Part shown: one piece after another, positions 21,363 to 31,683 of the stretch
Layout: every line of letters starts with the position of its first letter
How positions within the stretch are numbered: the stretch's first letter is position 1
NCBI GenBank assembly: GCA_030761205.1
Contig: JAULJL010000005.1
Coordinates: 12,193,501 to 12,257,500, forward strand
Length of the DNA: 64,000 nucleotides
Source: Fremontodendron californicum
Lineage: Eukaryota; Streptophyta; Magnoliopsida; Malvales; Malvaceae
Direction of reading: 5' to 3'
Made by a program: the position numbers and the translations under genes
The notes under the pieces: generated by a model
Told to the model about the DNA's origin: nothing
Database searches by the model: none
Seen by the model: the letters and a program-made list of their open reading frames with translations, nothing else

Positions 21363-21560
21363 ATATAAGATTGCAGCTAATGTTGAATTTGCGAAAGTTA
21401 GTGTACCGGCTTATTTTGTTTTAAACGTGCAATTTGGTAAGTAGGTGGGAACAAAAAATAAACGAGATGTACTTTTATTTTATGCATTAGTGTCACATTG
21501 AAATTAAGTGGAAAAGGCATTCAATTACATTTGGCAGGTTTTATGACTCCAAGACCTTCG
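21363..21560. repeat. Host duplication, copy I
   Basis: Together with 17460-17534 this is a block that also occurs at about 25720-25860 (+) and, reversed, at 33180-33290 (GTACCGGCTTATTTTG, TAGTGTCACATTGAAATTAA). The solo LTR interrupts copy I. Confidence 0.75.
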
Positions 21561-21912
21561 GCATTTTTGTTTCTACTTTCCAATGTATACTCGACTCCAA
21601 TCCAAACAATTAATAGCCTCATGTAGATAAGATGGATTTTGACAAATAGCAGTAGACTTGTTTATGGATCGAGTTAGATTGGGTTTGAGCCTGATTTAAG
21701 TAGAATATTAATAATTTTTGTATTTGTATAAACCCGACTCAACCCGAAATATGGGTAAAATTTTGTGATCAGACCCGACTCATACTATCAAAGAGATATC
21801 CAGGCCTAACCCGACCTGTCCACTTTTTTAAGTCATTTAAACGAGTATGGGAGGTGGTTCCTAAGACCCTTGTATTGGTCACTGACAGCAATAAAGAAAC
21901 AAGCAAACCTTA
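21561..21912. other. Spacer with a diverged GACCCGAC-type MITE remnant
   Basis: No gene is seen. About 21650-21830 contains AGTAGACTTGTTTATGG and CCCGACTC / CCCGACCTG words like the hAT-like MITEs nearby, but its ends are not clear. Confidence 0.45.
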
Positions 21913-21918
21913 CATGCC

Positions 21919-22405
21919 TAGGGATGGCAATGGAGCGGGGCGGGGGCGAATTTTGCAGTATCCGCCCCCGCCCCGTCATTGGATTGCTCTGCCCTCGCCC
22001 CCCGCACAGCTCCGTCGTGGATGTTGAAATTTTAATACCATTACCTCCATGGATGTCAGTTACATCCATAATATAAATTACCTCCATGGATGTCATTTAT
22101 TAATTATTTTTATTTTTTTCAAATAATAAAGCATTGTAAAAAAATTTAAATATAAATTCAACATAAACGGATTTTTAATCTAGGAAGATAAAAAAAAATA
22201 AAGTTTAGGGTTTAGGTTTACGTTTTTAAAAATAATAAGTTTAGTTATATTACTTTATTATACTTTTAAAAGCTAAATATTTAACGGTAAAATAATAATT
22301 TTAGTATTCGAGACGGAGCAGGTAATTACCAGAACTGCTCCATCTCGCCTTTCAAACAAAAAAAAACCGCTCCACCCCGTTCCGCCTCCATTGTTAAAAA
22401 AAACC
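21919..22405. mobile_element. GC-rich-ended MITE (GGGATGGCAATGG type)
   Basis: The left end GGGATGGCAATGGAGCGGGG and the right part CACCCCGTTCCGCCTCCATTG form a degenerate inverted repeat around an AT-rich core. This end pattern is common among plant MITEs. The right terminus is eroded. A 16-bp word AAAGAAACAAGCAAAC flanks the wider region on both sides (about 21891 and 22486). Confidence 0.5.
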
Positions 22406-23262
22406 CTCTCCATTCAAAATAGATCGATTCAAAATCTATCGAACGATTTGAGTTTTGCAATCCCCATACATGCCACAAGTAAAGAAACAAGCAAACAGCA
22501 CCTTTTCAAATTAAAACATCCGTAAATAAAACGCTTACATAATCTATCCCAAAACCCAAGAAACCAATCTTGACATGACCTCCGTTTTTAGTCCCTCTCT
22601 TAAGTCTGCTGTTACCATGAAGCTAAGGCCTTAAGCTGCTATCCATGAACCCAAGGCACTATTTCACTAATAATAACTATTTATTATTATAAAATATAAA
22701 ATATATTTATTATAAAATAACATAGGATTTGGGGCGGATCCATATTTAAAATTCTCTATCTAAGGCTTGGTTCGTTTAGAAAATGAGTTCTAAATTTTGT
22801 GCAAACCTATTTTTAAGGCTTAATATTTTTACTCAAACCTTTCTAAATATCGAGCGGACCTTCGGATTTAGATGAATAACCTGACCCATGAGCAAGTCTA
22901 GACAGCAGCATGACAATTTCTTTTATCATCTCTTTAATATTTGTAACGACGAATTATTTTACATAAAAAAATTATAATATACTCTGGAAAATATTATTAT
23001 TGCTTTTTATTATTTGATATTTAATTTAATTTTCATTGAATTTATTGTCACTAGTGATTCACCTTAATTATGTTTACTTGACAATGTCAAAAATATTTCA
23101 ATATCACTAAAAGAATGTTAATGAAAAGTTTAAACAATAATATTCTTATTATTAGATTTAGGAAGAGATAATAGTAATAGAGATAGATTATTGAAAATTG
23201 ATCTCTTATAATAATATATTTTTTTTATTTCTTTAATTTCTTTACCGCTATAAAGTATCTAT
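22406..23262. other. AT-rich spacer
   Basis: No gene, RNA or recognisable element is seen. A few GC-richer words (GGGGCGGATCC, GAGCGGACCTTCGG) may be a decayed MITE. Confidence 0.5.
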
Positions 23263-23870
23263 ATTAAATAATGAAAGTTATCCCTTCAATCGAAGGGATA
23301 ACTTTCATCAACTGTGTCCCGAATTGCTCGCCAAGTGGCGAGCAATTCCTTAAATTTTTTTATTTATTTAAAATTTTTAAATATTTGTATAGTATTTATA
23401 TTATTTTTTATATTTTAATCATATTTTATATTATATATATATATTGACACGTTAATAAATTGTATTATATAGATTTTGATATATTCATGCATTCGTATCG
23501 TTTTAGTGTTGTATAGTATTTTTATTTTATTTTTTCGTGTCGTATTTGTGTCATATTCAAAATCTATATAAAATAAATGAAAATTATCCCTTCAATTAAA
23601 GGGATAACTTTCATCAATTGTGTCCCAAATTGCTCGCCAAGTGGCTAGCAATTCCTTAATTGTTTTTTATATTTAAAATTTTTAAATATTTGTGTTGTAT
23701 ATATATATATTTTTTTTTGTGTTTTAATCATATTTTATGTATTATATATATATTGACATGTTAATAATTTTTATTATATAAATTTTGATACATTCGTGCA
23801 TTCGTATCGTTTTAGTGTTTTATTGTGTTTTTTTTTTTAGTGTCGTATTCGTGTAAAATCCAAAATTATC
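23263..23870. repeat. Tandem 300-bp repeat, each unit with two hairpins
   Basis: Two units of about 305 bp. Unit 1 has a 16-bp stem with a 6-base loop (23271-23308) followed 12 bases later by a 12-bp stem with a 4-base loop (23321-23348). Unit 2 has the same pair at about 23576-23655 with a few changes that weaken the stems. The rest of each unit is AT-rich and ends in GTATCGTTTTAGTGTT-like sequence. Confidence 0.85.
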
Positions 23871-25104
23871 AGATCTAATTGTCATTATTCAAATAACTTC
23901 CAATTTTGTGTCACGTTCGTTTTATATAAATTTTGACGTTCGTGTATTCATGTTATTTTTTGTGTCCTGTCGTATTTTAGTTATTTTTTCATGTCATGTT
24001 CGTGTGTGACACTATTCAAATAACTCTTAATTTTGTGTCACATGTCGTATAATGATTGATTTTTTATTTTATTTTTTTAAAAATAAAGTCATACTAATAA
24101 AAATTTATTGTATTGATAAATTATCGATAAAAATTAAAATATTGAATAATAATATGAGATGGGTTGATGTAAGTAATTTTTTTTTTTTTTTTTAAAAAAC
24201 TTTAGGTTTTGTAGCAAAAGAAAAAAATATTATTATGATTAAATAGTAAAAAGAAAATTATGTTAAATGATGTTATAAGCTATGAGTTATTGTATAATAG
24301 TTCTTAGGTTTATATTTTATTTTTTTATTTCTTAATATTAATAAAAAATGATGGATATCGATACAATCTAAATGAATTAAATTTTGATATCCATCTTAAC
24401 TTTTTTTATAGATAATGTACATATAACGGATTAAATTTGTGTATTCATATTGTATTTGTGTTATTTTATATCTATATTTTACTTTAAAAGTTGTCCTCAA
24501 GTTGAGATATTTTGTATAGTTTGTCATAGTAATTCAATTTTAATTCTAAATTCATGTTATTTTTTGTGTCATAATCGTATTCAATGTATTATTAATAACA
24601 ATAAAACTGAAGCAACGCGAGAATTCAAACACTAGTATTAATAATTTTTTCTATTTTTTTCTTAATTAGAATGATTGTTGATAAGGGAAGGGTATACATT
24701 ATTAATTAATATTGATAATTGTTGAAAGATATAATATAAATTTAAAACAAAAAATTATATATATAAAAAAAAACGTTCCTAGGTTTGAAGGAGTTTGTTC
24801 TTTTAACATTAATGTATCATAGCTTTGATCATTGTTTTCTTTTGAAGTTATTTTCCAACTCAATGATGTAATATTTATATTCTAATTAAATTTTTTTAGT
24901 CCACTATATAGTATACTAAATCATCATAAATTTAGCTTATTTAACTCCGTTAAAAGAATTTTAAATTAACAATTTATTTACTCAAATATCCATTCACCTT
25001 ATAATTATAAATACTATTTATTTTAGTAATTCATCTAAATAAAAAATAAAATCACATCAAACCGTGTGAGATCATGCCTAATTGAATTAAGCTTTGTAAT
25101 TAAG
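23871..25104. other. AT-rich spacer
   Basis: No gene is seen. It is low-complexity, with poly-T around 24175-24195 and scattered TTTTGTGTCA words that resemble the preceding repeat. Confidence 0.6.
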
Positions 25105-25152
25105 TTTACCTAAAAATCATAACTTTTCTTAATAATACAAATTAATCTGACC

Positions 25153-25275
25153 ATTTATTTCAAAACTTGTAAGCATAAAGGGAGCAAATGGGAAATTAAA
25201 AAAAATTAAAAATCGATACCATTTATTTCAAAACATGTAAGCATAAAGGGAGCAAATGGGAAATTAACAAAATCT
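25153..25275. repeat. Short tandem duplication CATTTATTTCAAAAC
   Basis: The block CCATTTATTTCAAAAC to GCAAATGGGAAATTAA occurs twice, about 66 bp apart, with one change. A third, partial copy is at about 3576-3605. Confidence 0.85.
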
Positions 25276-25289
25276 TAAACCAGATTCGA

Positions 25290-25900
25290 TTAAAATCGAT
25301 TCTACTAATTTTTTGAATTAGGATTATAACTTAACATTGTAAAGTAATTAAATTTAAATGTTTCCCTTAAGTTTAATGGAAAAAAATGATGTTCGGATTA
25401 CTCCCAAAAAAATATTAACAAGAGAGACAATCTTTCGTTGAAAATGACATCCAACAAAGCAAGGGAAGAAACAAAGGGAACAACAAAATGTTCTCCTTAA
25501 TTTGTAGGAAAAGCTTTTTTTCTTTTTTTTTTTTTTTCTAAGCCATCATTTTATTAAAAGATAATTGAGAAGATACAAACATCAAAACAGTTTCTGAAAC
25601 ATACATGCATAACATCAAAAAAAGCCTACAAACATGAAGAGCAACCTAGACATGTCTATCTGAAAAAACATATCCGAACTAAAAAACACTATTTTTACCA
25701 CATCTGCCTCATATTGATCAAAATATTAATGGTGACGAATTGATTAAAATATAGGATTGCAGCTAAGTTAGTGTACCGGCTTATTTTGTTTTAAACGTGC
25801 ATTTTGGTAGTTAGGTGGGAATGGAACAAAAAATAAACGAGATCATGACTTTTATTTTCATTGAATTTATTGTTACTAGTGATTCACCTTAATTATGTTT
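25290..25900. repeat. Host duplication, copy II
   Basis: Homologous to 17460-17534 plus 21363-21480 (copy I) and to the reverse complement of 33180-33510 (copy III). It keeps the uninterrupted TTAAA site used by the solo LTR in copy I. A poly-T-started insertion lies at about 25517-25715. Confidence 0.75.
25517..25715 (-). mobile_element. LINE-like 3' end, reverse orientation
   Basis: On the minus strand the stretch ends in AATAAAATGATGGCTTAG followed by a long poly-A (poly-T on the plus strand). Copy I of the host duplication lacks it. A poly-A tail and 5' truncation suggest a short LINE or other retroposon insertion. No coding sequence remains. Confidence 0.45.
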
Positions 25901-26195
25901 ACTATTGACAATGTCAAAAATACAAATAATAATAAAGGATTATCAATATTGTAAAACCAAAACAATTGCAGCAAGATGGAGTTGTAAATGCAGTACTTCT
26001 AGCATTTTTGAAACGGTTAATGGCCATTTTAACAAATCATTGTCATCTAAGATTTTCTTTAAGGAATTACATGTGTCTCTTTTAAAAAATCTTTTCCCCT
26101 TTTAGAAAAAGAAAAAGAATAAATCCTTTGGCAATTTGTACACATGTAAATGTTATAATAAGTGAATGGTTGTCGTTTTTTGCTCGACAAACTAG

Positions 26196-26203
26196 TATAT
26201 ATA
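26196..26203 (+). promoter_or_regulatory. Probable TATA box of the first JIP-23-like gene
   Basis: TATATATA lies 105 bases upstream of the ATG, in a short leader without an upstream ATG in a good context. Confidence 0.4.
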
Positions 26204-26307
26204 GATGATAGATGTGCTAGTCTCAACATATATGCACAAACACGACAGCTACAAGGAATTGAAGAAGATCAGCTAGCTTTCCCTTTCCTAGAGAATTGAA
26301 CACTAAC

Positions 26308-26861
26308 ATGGCTCAAGTCACCACCACCATTTGTAGTGTTAAAAACGTTACAAGCTCTGGCATCATATATCAGATTTCCAATGATTGGCAAGGAAGTATT
26401 GGAGCTGGCGGTCTCGGCTCTTACCCTAGCCAAATCCTGTCTAATGCTACAGCTACTTTTCAACATGTTGGAAATCAAAATGGGTCACAAGGAGCTACTG
26501 TGTATCGCATCACAATTGGCACTAACAAAGCCTATGACGTATTACTAGCTTGGTTCAACCAGCCCAATTCTCCTAATAAGGTATGTAATACTAATAATAA
26601 TGATCTCTACTTCTTAACCAAAACAAAGAAAAAAAAAACTATAATTAAATAAATGTAACACTTCACTTGTATAACGCATTGCAGGCCTATACTTTGGTTG
26701 ATCAAGCTGGCGCCTTTACAACCGATCGTTGGGCTGCAATTTTTAATGCACTGATAAGTTCTAGCAACAAGAGCAGCAGTGCACTGGGAGGAATCACCTC
26801 AGAAGTTCAAATTGGGGATGGAAATTTCCCAACATTTTCGGCAACAATTACTTCTGCTTAA
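26308..26861 (+). CDS. JIP-23-like (23-kDa jasmonate-induced-protein-like) gene 1, 149 aa, two exons
   Basis: Exon 1 is 26308-26580 (91 codons) and exon 2 is 26685-26861 (58 codons plus TAA). The GT-AG intron 26581-26684 (GTATGT...TTGCAG) is phase 0. The protein starts MAQVTTTICSVKN and contains QISNDWQGSIG (23-33), YPSQI (39-43), FQHV (51-54), GATVYR (62-67), DVLLAWFNQP (77-86), AYTLVDQAG at the exon junction and IGDGNFP near the C-terminus. This order of DW-G-IG, YP, F-HV, VVYR and AW motifs matches what I recall of jasmonate-induced 23-kDa proteins. It is shorter than the roughly 200-aa barley type, lacking an N-terminal extension. No signal peptide is seen. The biochemical role of the family is not well established. 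The reading frame is intact. A paralogue lies on the opposite strand at 34.2-34.9 kb. Confidence 0.78.
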
Positions 26862-26896
26862 TTGTTGATGTAATAGGCTGTCAAAATTACTAAGTA

Positions 26897-26902
26897 AATA
26901 AA
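26897..26902 (+). terminator. Possible polyadenylation signal of JIP-23-like gene 1
   Basis: AATAAA 36 bases after the stop codon, followed by a small palindromic stretch around CACTAGCACTACTAGTAG. Confidence 0.4.
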
Positions 26903-27087
26903 GTGCCCTGTGCATGCACTAGCAGTAGCAGTAGCACTAGCACTACTAGTAGTCTATTCCGATCTAGACTATTAGACTGAATTTGGCAGCCATTAATCCA
27001 CTACCTGTTTATGTGTTTGTTGTGTGTTATGCAATAATATTTTTGTTTTCTACATAGAGCAAAGCCCTACTTCATCTGCAGCCATTT

Positions 27088-27357
27088 GCAACATGTTTTC
27101 TTTGCAACTTAATGGATATGTTCTCTCTCATTACCACAAATTCAAATTTCATGTATCATACTATGCACCACATAACAATTGGAAAGCAGAAAAAATTACA
27201 AATTTAAAAATATACCATCCAAATACTATTTTTGGATACAAAATTAAACAGGATAGGATTAGGATTTAATTTGAATTGCTCCACACGACAAGGTGCTAGG
27301 TTTGGTTTATAACTCAGTCTTTATTCTTTCTCCTCTATCTTTTTTTTTCTTTTTCTT
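27088..27357. repeat. 270-bp direct repeat, copy 1
   Basis: GCAACATGTTTTCTTTGC through TTCTTTCTCCTC is repeated at 28437-28703 with only a few changes. The two copies are about 1.35 kb apart. They do not have canonical TG...CA ends. ORFs in both copies are unlikely to be genes. Confidence 0.9.
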
Positions 27358-28436
27358 TTTTTACCAAAACTTAACATTTTTTTACTCAAATTTAAAAATT
27401 ATCTAGTATCATAACGTTTTTTTGAAAGTTTAATCATATTTTTTTGTTTAAAAATATTCTAGAAACGATCAAAGAAAAAATGTCAAAACTTGAGTTTGGT
27501 CTCTTTACTATCTCAATTTTACTATTTTAATCCATGTACTTCAATTTTAACTCAACAATTTTTTACTCAAATTTTAAAAAGTCCAATCACTAGATCATAC
27601 TGCTTGTAACATTTTAGAAAAATTATCTTGTATCAAAACATTTTTTTGAAAGTTTAATCATAATTTTTTTTGTTTAAAAATATTCAAGAAGAAAAGATAA
27701 AAGAAAAAAAAATGCCAAAACTTGAATTTGGTCCTTTTATTATCTCAATTTTGCGATTTTAATGCATGTACTTCAATTTTAATGAATTTAATCTCTGTAT
27801 TTCTTTTAAATTTTGATTTAAGAACAATTAATAACTGTTTTAAAATTTTACAATTAAATTCTATCACGTTGACGTTTATTGCGGATATCAAGAATTTTAA
27901 ATAATCATTGTTATTTGATTAAAATAAAATATGATATTTTTGGACAAATATGTGTCACATAATCAAGAAATTAATGCACCTCAACCTACCAAGTAATCAT
28001 CAAAATCCACTTCCTCCCGATTAAAGGTAATATTTGAAAATGTTATCTATTGTGGTTAAATCGATTTTTAATAATAGTACATACACTAAATTCATTAAAA
28101 CTAGAAATAGGCTCGTGTTATTCAATCTATCCAATAATCGAGTTACCTGAAAACATACAAAATATTTTTGTAAGAAACTAGTTGATATCCTCCGCATGTT
28201 GGTAGGAGATTAAATTTTATCATATAGATTCAAAAAATTATATATGTAATTTATTTTTTAAAAATAATTATATTTTTGTATGAATTAACATATATTATAT
28301 TTGCCTTTCATTACAAGATAAAAAAAAATTAAAGAACAATAGCAATTCAAAAAATTTCATCTAATTACATGGTAAAAGAATGATCATAATAGTATAATTA
28401 TAGATCTTGTGTGGTTCCTGTAGATGTATAGTCACT
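27358..28436. repeat. AT-rich duplicated block (27614-28436 also at 41874-42746)
   Basis: No gene is seen. From about 27614 (ATTATCTTGTATCAAAAC) to the sequence GTCACTGCA the block is repeated at 41874-42746 in the same orientation with high identity. Within it, 27480-27560 and 27712-27790 are also related to each other. Confidence 0.85.
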
Positions 28437-28703
28437 GCAACATTTTTTCTTTGCAACTTAATGGATATGTTCTCTCTCATTACCACAAATTCAAATTTCA
28501 TGTATCATACTATGCACCAGATAACAATTGGAAAGCAGAAAAAAATACAAATTTAAAAATATACCATCCAAATACTATTTTTGGATACAAAATTAAACAG
28601 GATAGGATTAGGATTTAATTTGAATTGCTCCACACGACAAGGTGCTAGGTTGGTTTATAACTCAGTCTTTATTCTTTCTCCTCAATCTTTTTTTTTTTTC
28701 TTT
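28437..28703. repeat. 270-bp direct repeat, copy 2
   Basis: See 27088-27357. The block duplicated at 41.9-42.7 kb stops exactly at the left edge of this copy. Confidence 0.9.
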
Positions 28704-28719
28704 TTAAAATTAATTATTA

Positions 28720-29041
28720 AAATTAGTTTCCATAGCAAATACTTTTGGCAAAGGAAATTTCCATGGGCAAAATTTTATTAGTGTAATTTATGTCGCTAAT
28801 AACTATCTACGATGAAAATTTTGCCCAATTCCAAATTTTGTCACAGATACATATTAGCGACGAAAATTTCTGCGCTAATAATAATTTGGAACGGAAATAA
28901 CATTTTTGATGAAAGATTCCGTCGAAAATGCCAATATTTTAGACGAAATTTTTATTTTCGATGAAAAAATATCAGTGACTTTAGTATTTTAAACGAAATT
29001 TTGGCTTTTTTCGTCGAAAAAAAGTCTTCACTCTTGTAGTG
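28720..29041 (+). mobile_element. CACTA 3' end fragment (copy B)
   Basis: Homologous to 15870-16234, ending CTCTTGTAGTG with the intact terminal CACTA complement and followed by TAACAATAATATTGAC as in copy A. The 5' part and the metacaspase exon are absent, cut off where the 270-bp repeat ends. Confidence 0.8.
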
Positions 29042-29160
29042 TAACAATAATATTGACGTCTTTTCAATTTTTATATAATTTTTATTATGAACAAATTTTA
29101 TTAACTTTTTTTCTAAAAACTACTTCCTTCTTTTTAAAAAAACTATTTATACCCACTAAT

Positions 29161-29672
29161 AGACTTGTTCAAGGGCCGGACTATCCGCCCAAATTTAGGA
29201 GGGTTTGGACAAAATATTAGACCCGAAATATGGGTTTGGGCAAAAAAATAAGGCCCGTTTAGAAAATAGGCCGGGACTTGGCTCCAACAATCAAGGCTCG
29301 AGCCCGGCCCGTCCCATTTTTCATTTATATAAGATATAATTTTTATATTTTTATATATTATGTAATTTATATCATATAAAAAATAAATATATATAATATT
29401 ATAGTATAAACATTTAAAAATATGCTATGTTTTACAACTTAATAAAAGAAAAAAAAAGATAAAATTAATAAAAATTAAATAATAAAAAAAATATTTGTTT
29501 AAATTTTATTAGAAAAAAATATGGGCGGGTCTAAACGGGTTTGGATTACCTATTTACAAATATGGGCGGGTTTGGACAGAATTTGAGACCCATATTTTGG
29601 GTCGAGCAGGATTTGGACAAATATATGTAGTGTTTATACCATAGCTAGGCCCGACCCATAAACATCTCTATG
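29161..29672. mobile_element. hAT-like MITE, 512 bp, with perfect 8-bp TSD
   Basis: Flanked by CCACTAAT on both sides (29153-29160 and 29673-29680). The empty site with a single CCACTAAT is present in copy A (about 16352-16359). The ends AGACTTGTTCAAGGGCCGG and CCCGACCCATAAACATCTCT form an imperfect inverted repeat. The interior is AT-rich with GGGCGGGTTTGGA words. It inserted after the segmental duplication. Confidence 0.85.
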
Positions 29673-29765
29673 CCACTAATAATTTTTTTTAAATATGATT
29701 TTTTACTCTCCTTTTTTTTTTTTTTTTGCCTTTTCCACCTAGATAGTGGATGTGTCATAACCTAA

Positions 29766-30640
29766 TCTACTATAATTATTTTTGAGTCCTAAAGGATCCA
29801 AGAGGTATTTTTTCAATTGTCCAATTTTTTTTTTGTCTTTATTTGTCTTTTAGTGGGGAAAGAGAAAAAGAATTTTTTTTCTTCTTTTGTTATTATTGAT
29901 TTAATTTTTTATAATTTGTTATTTCCAAAAAAAAAAATTTAAATATATATTTTGTTCATTTTTTAAATTTTTTGTGTATTAAAAATATTTTTTCTTATTT
30001 TTATTTATTTTTTTTTTAAAGGAAAAATCATTGTTTAAGAATAATTATAAAAATTGACTTATAACTTTGTATTTTTAAAATTAAACAAAAATGTTTATAT
30101 AATTTATTAATTTTTTTATTAATCATTAATTATTTTTGGTTTTTATTTTATTTTTAAATGATATATTTAAAGGGTTGATCCGTATGTTCACTGGGGGTCT
30201 ATTTAGGATTCGTACCCGACTCGCTCAAGAAAAAAAGTTTAAAAACAAAATGAACTTGTTGCTAACCTATGTGAGAAAATCAATCTTACGAGAGAATAAA
30301 ATACAAATCACAATTTTATTTTCTTAATTTTTATTTATTCTTTTTACCTCCTATAAATAAAAATATATAATAAAGTCTAAATATTTTTCAAAAATACCTA
30401 TAAATAAAATTTGAAAATATATTTATATTATGTAATTTATAAATAAAAAATTTCCATAAATTTAATTTTCATAATTAGAAAATATTATTATATTATTATT
30501 ATTATAATTTAAAAATAAAATATTTAAATAAATAATAATTATTTAATAAAATATAAACTAAAATTAATTTATTATTATTTATTAATTAAAAAAATTATAA
30601 AAAATTTAAAAATACCCAAGTGAAAACGTGGGTTTTTTAG
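29766..30640 (+). mobile_element. Helitron-like non-autonomous insertion, 875 bp
   Basis: Copy A lacks this segment. It starts TCTACTATAATTATT after an A and ends TTTTTTAG before a T. Seven bases before the end there is a hairpin (30614-30633, ACCCAAGT-GAAA-ACGTGGGT, one mismatch). A 5' TC start, a 3' hairpin followed by a CTRR-like end, and insertion between A and T without a target duplication are Helitron hallmarks. The last tetranucleotide is TTAG rather than CTAG. No Rep/helicase is present. Confidence 0.6.
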
Positions 30641-31238
30641 TATATATAAAGAGAGAGATAACTCTTTGTCCCATGAAAATAGTGAAGAAAACAATTTAAC
30701 AGGGGTTTGTATGACTCTTTATGCTATCATAGGATTACGTAGCCACATTCATTGTTTTATTATTTTTTATAAATTATATATCTAAATGATAATTTTCAAA
30801 AATAAATAAATAATTTTTTATTTTATTTCTAGATATATATATATATATATATACATATATTATCAAAATCTTATAATTAACTATATCAACTGTCATGTGT
30901 GTTGCGCATGATGATTGTTTTCTCTTACATCTTTTTTGACAAATCTTCGATGAAAAGGTTTTTGTAATACTCCTATTTCCATTTTACATTTCCCTATTTG
31001 AATTTCATGGAATTAAAAAAAAAAATTGATTTTAGTGTATTTTATGTAAAGATTCAGATAAAATGCCATGAACCATTGTAAAAATTCTAGAACTGCATGT
31101 TTCGAATTAGATTTGAAAATTGAAACATATGTTTTGAAAACTAATTAATCGATTAATTGGCTGGCGAAACCATTTTTCCTATCAATTTTCGTGGAAAGTC
31201 CATCTTGGTGTGATTGTTTTGGTTTTACAATATTGATA

Positions 31239-31241
<3 letters not shown>

Positions 31242-31287
<46 letters not shown>
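31242..31287. repeat. (ATT)15 microsatellite
   Basis: About fifteen ATT units. The corresponding place in copy A (about 17038-17047) has about three. Confidence 0.95.
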
Positions 31288-31307
31288 TCAACTTAATAAC
31301 CGATAGT

Positions 31308-31593
31308 TAGAGGTGTTCATGACTGGGTCGAGCCGGGTCGCGACTTAGATTTTTTCCAATCTCTTATTCAAGTCCGATGCGGGCCGACTTGTAAGCTCGA
31401 ATTACTATTTAAAAAATATAAAAAAAAAATATTTTTATGTTAATATTAATATTTTATAGTTAAAATTAAATAAAAATATTTTTATTAATAAATAATAATT
31501 TAGGTCGGATCAAACCAATCCGAATTAAAAAAATACATATTCAAATTCGATCCAATACAAGACGGACGAATAACCCGACTTTGAACAAATCTA
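31308..31593. mobile_element. hAT-like MITE, copy B
   Basis: Paralogue of 17067-17341, with the same TAGAGGTGTTCATG start and GAACAAATCTA end. Confidence 0.65.
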
Positions 31594-31683
31594 TCTATAA
31601 CTTATTTCTCTTTTAAGAGAAATTGCATTTAAGTTTTTATTGAAAAGCGTGTTGTTTTACTATGTAAGATTAAAATTACTTTA

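Larger units (their letters stand above)
29042..31683. repeat. Segmental duplication copy B
   Basis: Matches 16235-17425, apart from two insertions (29161-29672 and 29766-30640) and an expanded ATT tract. No gene is seen. The order and orientation of the shared parts are the same as in copy A. Confidence 0.88.
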
